A stretch of 17,264 nt of DNA from Bordetella sp. Its GTDB lineage: Bacteria > Pseudomonadota > Gammaproteobacteria > Burkholderiales > Burkholderiaceae_B. Location: NCBI GenBank assembly GCA_027450125.1, contig DAIDKG010000139.1, positions 1 to 17,264 on the forward strand. Direction: 5' to 3'. The first letter of the stretch is position 1. The number at the start of each line of letters is the position of its first letter. A model generated the notes under the pieces. That model had not been told where the DNA came from. It ran no database searches and saw only the letters and a program-made list of their open reading frames with translations. This document shows, piece after piece, positions 16,251 through 17,264 of the stretch. A program made the position numbers and the translations under genes.

Positions 16251-17264
16251 ATGCAGCAAGGAGAACGCATCGCCGTCGTCGGCGCGGGCATCGTCGGCCT
16301 GTGCACCGCCTACGCCCTGCGCCAGGCAGGCCACCCCGTCACCCTCTTCGACCCCAACCCTGCGGGATCGCAGTGCTCCTCGGGCAATGCCGGGGCGCTG
16401 TCCTCGCGTTCGGTGGTGCCGCTGGCCACGCCCGGCATTCTCAAGACGGCCTTCTCGATGCTGCTCGATTCGCGCAGCCCGCTGCACGTGCCGCCCTATT
16501 ACTGGCTGCAGGTGGCTCCGTGGCTGGCCCGCTTCGTGGCGGCGTCCAGGCCCGACCGGGTCGGCGCGATCGCGTCGGCCCTGTCCGGGCTGCTGCGCGG
16601 CTCGGTGCAGGCGCATACCCAGATCGCCGCAGAGCTCGGCGAGAGCGGCCTGATCCGCCGCGCCGGGCAGCTCCATCTTTACCCCGACGAGGCCTGCTAC
16701 GCCAAGGACCAGGCTTCATGGGCGCTCAAGCAGGAGCACGGCCTGCATCTGGAAAAGGTCAGCCGCCCCGCCATCGAAGCCATGGAACCCGAAGTCGGCC
16801 CGGGCTACCGCGTCGGCGTCTTTCTGCCGACCGAAGGGTGGGTAGCCAATCCGCTGCGCTATGCCCAGGCGCTGGCTGCGCGCCTTGCCGCCATGCAGGC
16901 CACCTTCGTGCAGGCCGAGATCCGGTCGCTGCAGGCCGACGGGGCGGGCTGGACGCTGTCGGACGGCGCGCGCCGCTGGCAGGCCGAACGCGTGGTGGTC
17001 TGCGCCGGCGCCTGGTCCCGGCCGCTGCTCGCCGCGCAGGGGTGGAAAGTGCCGCTGGAGAGCCAGCGCGGCTATCACCTGCAACTGGCCTCGCCCAACC
17101 TCGAGCTCGCGCACCAGGTCGTGCTGGCCGACCGCAAGGTGTTCATCACTCCCATGGAAACCGGCCTGCGCCTGGCCGGCACGGTGGAATTCGGCAGCCT
17201 GTCGCGCCCGCCTTCGATCAAGCGGGCGCACCTGCTGGGAGAACACGCCCGCGCCGGCCTGCCG
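16251..17264 (+). CDS. DadA-like D-amino-acid dehydrogenase / FAD-dependent oxidoreductase, 5' part
   Basis: The 338 codons inside the window are open to the last base; the C-terminus lies beyond 17264. The protein starts MQQGERIAVVGAGIVGLCTA, with the Rossmann GAGIVG at 11-16, and continues TLFDPNPAGSQCSSGNAGAL, a stretch typical of the DadA-like subgroup of the D-amino-acid oxidase (DAO) family. Later segments, FLPTEGWVANPLRYAQAL, VVVCAGAWSRPLL and ESQRGYHLQL, then TPMETGLRLAGTVEF, also fit DadA. These enzymes oxidatively deaminate D-amino acids, passing electrons to the respiratory chain. Substrate cannot be read from the sequence, and another DAO-family activity is possible. An AAGGGA element 8 bp upstream supports the start. 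Confidence 0.88.
   Translation, partial: MQQGERIAVVGAGIVGLCTAYALRQAGHPVTLFDPNPAGSQCSSGNAGALSSRSVVPLATPGILKTAFSMLLDSRSPLHVPPYYWLQVAPWLARFVAASRPDRVGAIASALSGLLRGSVQAHTQIAAELGESGLIRRAGQLHLYPDEACYAKDQASWALKQEHGLHLEKVSRPAIEAMEPEVGPGYRVGVFLPTEGWVANPLRYAQALAARLAAMQATFVQAEIRSLQADGAGWTLSDGARRWQAERVVVCAGAWSRPLLAAQGWKVPLESQRGYHLQLASPNLELAHQVVLADRKVFITPMETGLRLAGTVEFGSLSRPPSIKRAHLLGEHARAGLP

Overview
This 17.3 kb window reads as chromosomal core and near-core sequence of a GC-rich betaproteobacterium. The gene repertoire and protein style (a gcvTHP operon behind a tandem glycine riboswitch, an HI0933/BaiN-type flavoprotein, a MocR regulator divergent from an omega-aminotransferase) fit the Burkholderiales, most likely the Bordetella/Achromobacter group. 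That placement is an inference from the sequence alone; no 16S gene or other definitive marker is present.

Left part (1-5069). The window opens with the 5' end of a class III (glutathione-dependent formaldehyde) alcohol dehydrogenase on the minus strand, divergent from folA (dihydrofolate reductase). Between the convergent genes folA and a DUF945/YdgA-like membrane-anchored protein lies a 190 bp long-arm inverted repeat. Then come mmsA (CoA-acylating methylmalonate/malonate semialdehyde dehydrogenase, closed by a strong intrinsic terminator) and a beta-alanine:pyruvate-type omega-aminotransferase. These two minus-strand genes form a plausible two-step route from beta-alanine through malonate semialdehyde to acetyl-CoA.

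Middle (5070-9934). A MocR-type regulator (GntR-like wHTH plus aminotransferase-like domain) is divergent from the aminotransferase, across a 182 bp spacer carrying CTGTATT-type repeats. Tail to tail with it is a minus-strand run read in the order brnT, brnA, a GNAT acetyltransferase and a VOC/glyoxalase-fold protein. BrnT/BrnA is a type II toxin-antitoxin pair with a 20 bp palindrome next to the brnT start codon. This stretch is visibly lower in GC than its surroundings. A plus-strand CDP-diacylglycerol pyrophosphatase (Cdh-like) follows, then a coupled minus-strand pair, GNAT then hslR (Hsp15, an S4-domain ribosome-recycling factor).

Right part (9935-17264). The glycine cleavage operon runs gcvT, gcvH, gcvP on the minus strand. 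It is preceded by a clear tandem glycine riboswitch with a recognisable -10 box and followed by a terminator-like hairpin. Upstream lies an HI0933/BaiN-type FAD oxidoreductase (minus), divergent from the start of a DadA-like D-amino-acid dehydrogenase/FAD oxidoreductase (plus) that runs off the window.

Much of the window is amino-acid and one-carbon metabolism (formaldehyde, folate, glycine cleavage, beta-alanine). I do not see a clearly new defence or mobile system. The points most worth checking are the 190 bp inverted-repeat element, the MocR-controlled beta-alanine module with its operator-like repeats, the BrnTA palindrome with possible leaderless initiation, and the structured linker in the glycine riboswitch.
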